A stretch of DNA of 6,517 bases, from positions 1-6,517 of the forward strand of contig JBFGCT010000204.1 in the NCBI GenBank assembly GCA_041581055.1. Reading direction: 5' to 3'. Source of the DNA: JBFGCT01 sp041581055 (GTDB lineage Bacteria; Actinomycetota; Acidimicrobiia; Acidimicrobiales; Ilumatobacteraceae). Each line of letters begins with the position of its first letter. Position 1 is the first letter of the stretch. This document shows, piece by piece, positions 5,416-6,517 of the stretch. The position numbers and the translations under genes are program-made. The notes under the pieces were generated by a model. That model was not told the DNA's origin. It worked only from the letters and a program-made list of their open reading frames with translations, and searched no databases.

Positions 5416-5474
5416 GAGTGCCCTGGGAGGCGCGCCGGCGAAAGCGGGCCGCCGACCGGGGCACTCTACTTTTT
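5416..5474 (+). terminator. Strong intrinsic terminator ending the plus-strand RNA
   Basis: GAGTGCCC (5416-5423) pairs perfectly with GGGCACTC (5459-5466), with a GC-rich inner arm (GGCG/CGCC and a GAAA loop at 5440-5443). TACTTTTT follows directly, giving five consecutive Ts. The T-run is on the plus strand only, so it stops rightward transcription about 130 bases before the kinase gene and shows that something upstream on this strand is transcribed. Confidence 0.8.
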
Positions 5475-5554
5475 CCGCTCGGGCCGGGCGCCCCCGGCGC
5501 GACCTCGCCTCACACTGCGTGACGACGGTCCCCCCGAACCGCCACCGCCTGCGG

Positions 5555-5560
5555 TATTCT
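5555..5560 (+). promoter_or_regulatory. Candidate -10 element for the kinase gene
   Basis: TATTCT lies 47 bases before the proposed start and after the terminator at 5474. It matches the consensus at four of six positions. There is no good -35 at the normal distance. The rest of 5475-5607 is GC-rich with no other recognisable site apart from the Shine-Dalgarno sequence GAGGGGG at 5596-5602. Confidence 0.28.
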
Positions 5561-5607
5561 CCCTCGCGACACCAACGCGGGCCACGACGCAACACGAGGG
5601 GGACGAG

Positions 5608-6517
5608 ATCGCCGCCAGCGCCACGACGATCCACGACCGACACGCCGGAGCATCTGGCGGTGCACCTGCCCCGCCCACCGGCAGCTGGTCGGAGATCGTC
5701 GACCTCTCCCACGAAGGGTTCGCCGTGCTCGACGCCGACGGTCGCTTCGAGTTCGCCACCGCCCGGGCCGCGTCGACCCTCGACGCGGTGCCCCACGAAC
5801 TGTCGGGCCGGTGGCTGGGCGACGTGCTCCCCGGACTCACGCCCGGGGACATCGACGCCATCTGCGCCGCACCGGCCGCCGACGGACCGGTCCGCCTGGT
5901 GTGCACCCACCGCGGCGCCGACGGGTGGATCCGCGCGCTCCGCCTCACGTTCGTTCCCCGCGCCCGCGGCCGCCACGAACGGGTCGGGGCGATCATGCTG
6001 TCGCACGACATCACCTCGCTGCGCGTCGTGCAGGATCAGCGCCGCCGCGCGCAGCACCGGCTCACCCGGGTCGAGGACGAGGAACAGCAGCGGATCCGGC
6101 GAGAGGTGCACGACGGGCCGGTCCAGATCCTCGCCGCGCTGGCTCTCTGGGTGGGGGTCAGCGCCGGTCGCCGCAGCGGCTCCGACGAGCTGACGGCGCT
6201 CGAGGACGCGATCGAGCGCGCCGCGACGGAACTGCGGGAGATCCTCGACGATCGGCGGCCGGCCCACGCGGGCGCGGCACGCTGGCTGCAGCACTGGTCG
6301 GCGCCGCTGATCGACGGCACCCACCTCTCGTTCCAGATCGACGACCGGACCGCCGAACCGCCGAACCGCGCGACCACCGAGGCGCTCTTCGTCTTCGTGC
6401 ACGAGACGATCAAGGCCGCGACCGTCTCCGGCAGGCCGCGGAGGATCGACGCGACCCTGGCCGAGGAAGCGGGCGGATACCGGCTGACGCTCACGGTTCC
6501 CGAGGGCGCTGCATTCC
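5608..6517 (+). CDS. PAS-domain sensor histidine kinase (HisKA_3 type), 3' end cut by window edge
   Basis: This is the N-terminal 303 residues of a cytoplasmic NarL-family-type sensor kinase, expected to pass phosphate from a His to a partner response regulator. Residues 26-140 resemble a PAS domain (WSEIVDLSHEGFAVLDADGR at 27-46, ending in the typical HDIT at 133-136). A charged helix then leads to the HisKA_3 dimerisation helix EEQQRIRREVHDGPVQ (158-173), with the phospho-acceptor His168. The ATPase domain follows but looks degenerate: in HETIKAATVSG (265-275) the N-box Asn is Ala270, and VPEGAAF (297-303) replaces the DxGxG box. No membrane segment or signal peptide is seen. No ATG, GTG or TTG occurs in frame between a stop at 5374 and GTG 5725, which would delete the start of PAS. 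ATC 5608 has GAGGGGG five bases upstream, so I place the start there. The frame and domains are secure; the start is not. Confidence 0.82.
   Translation, partial: MAASATTIHDRHAGASGGAPAPPTGSWSEIVDLSHEGFAVLDADGRFEFATARAASTLDAVPHELSGRWLGDVLPGLTPGDIDAICAAPAADGPVRLVCTHRGADGWIRALRLTFVPRARGRHERVGAIMLSHDITSLRVVQDQRRRAQHRLTRVEDEEQQRIRREVHDGPVQILAALALWVGVSAGRRSGSDELTALEDAIERAATELREILDDRRPAHAGAARWLQHWSAPLIDGTHLSFQIDDRTAEPPNRATTEALFVFVHETIKAATVSGRPRRIDATLAEEAGGYRLTLTVPEGAAF

Larger units (their letters stand above)
4868..5474 (+). ncRNA. Candidate large structured noncoding RNA, about 600 nt, family unknown
   Basis: No plausible protein is encoded here, but the plus strand is full of stems. Two have UUCG caps: 4907-4918 (inside a longer arm 4894-4931) and CCCGCGG/CTGCGGG at 4990-5007. 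GNRA caps occur at 5031-5042 (GCAA), 5064-5083 (GTAA on a perfect 8-bp stem), 5106-5117 (GCAA), 5143-5156 (GAAA), 5289-5300 (GCAA) and the inner loop of 5318-5353 (GCAA inside a perfect 9-bp stem). Further arms are 4931-4986 (nested, tip GGAC-AGA-GTCC), 5190-5210 (7 bp), 5255-5281 (nested), 5357-5394 and 5392-5416. The caps are stable tetraloops only when read on this strand. A promoter candidate precedes the region and a strong terminator ends it. I do not see the conserved cores of RNase P, tmRNA, SRP or 6S RNA, nor of the common riboswitches. The boundaries are inferred; two adjacent RNAs, or the 5' part alone, are possible. The function is unknown. Confidence 0.55.

Noticed and set aside
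4661..5464. 267-residue minus-strand reading frame in the intergenic region
   Set aside because: The translation is Pro/Ser/Arg-rich and unstructured with no motif. It runs through the promoter and the terminator stem, and the region is better explained by plus-strand RNA stems.
5589..5599. 11-mer GCAACACGAGG shared with the tandem repeat at 998-1008
   Set aside because: It is a single short match 4.6 kb away in GC-rich DNA. Here it merges with the kinase Shine-Dalgarno sequence, so chance is the simplest explanation.

Overview
The window is GC-rich and tightly packed, with short actinobacterial-style gene spacing. Its gene content is a tyrosine integrase, an acyl-CoA dehydrogenase, a two-domain citramalate synthase and a HisKA_3-type sensor kinase. 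This suggests a high-GC Actinomycetota chromosome. An Acidimicrobiia-like (Ilumatobacter-type) lineage is my guess from gene flavour only and is not proven by the sequence.

Layout. (1) Positions 1-946, minus strand: the N-terminal and most of the catalytic part of a tyrosine site-specific recombinase, cut by the window edge before its catalytic Tyr. It marks the probable end of an integrated element lying to the left. Positions 947-1031 form a short junction with two sets of small tandem repeats. (2) Positions 1032-4540, minus strand, are a metabolic block read right to left: citramalate synthase (cimA, first step of the pyruvate route to isoleucine), then an 11-bp gap, a 174-residue conserved-looking protein of unknown function, a 192-bp gap holding a large near-perfect palindrome, and an acyl-CoA dehydrogenase. 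(3) Positions 4541-4680, minus strand: a regulatory leader for cimA. It has a 12-codon leader peptide ending Ile-Ile-Val-Ile-Ser-stop, followed by a small hairpin and a terminator-like hairpin just before the cimA ribosome binding site. This is the architecture of ribosome-mediated attenuation, and the control codons match the pathway end product. (4) Positions 4671-5607 hold no convincing protein gene. On the plus strand, about 4868-5474 is packed with stem-loops, many capped by UUCG or GNRA tetraloops. A candidate promoter precedes the stretch and a strong intrinsic terminator ends it. I interpret it as a large structured noncoding RNA of about 600 nt that I cannot assign to a known family. 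(5) From 5608 to the right edge, plus strand: a PAS plus HisKA_3 sensor kinase whose best start is an ATC codon behind a strong Shine-Dalgarno sequence, and whose visible ATP-binding motifs look degenerate.

How it works together. cimA appears to be controlled by isoleucine supply through its own leader. The divergent cimA and RNA transcripts share a 180-bp region with a candidate operator. The structured RNA is closed off by its terminator, so it is unlikely to be a simple 5' leader of the kinase. The most unusual items are the large RNA candidate, the isoleucine leader peptide and the ATC-initiated kinase.
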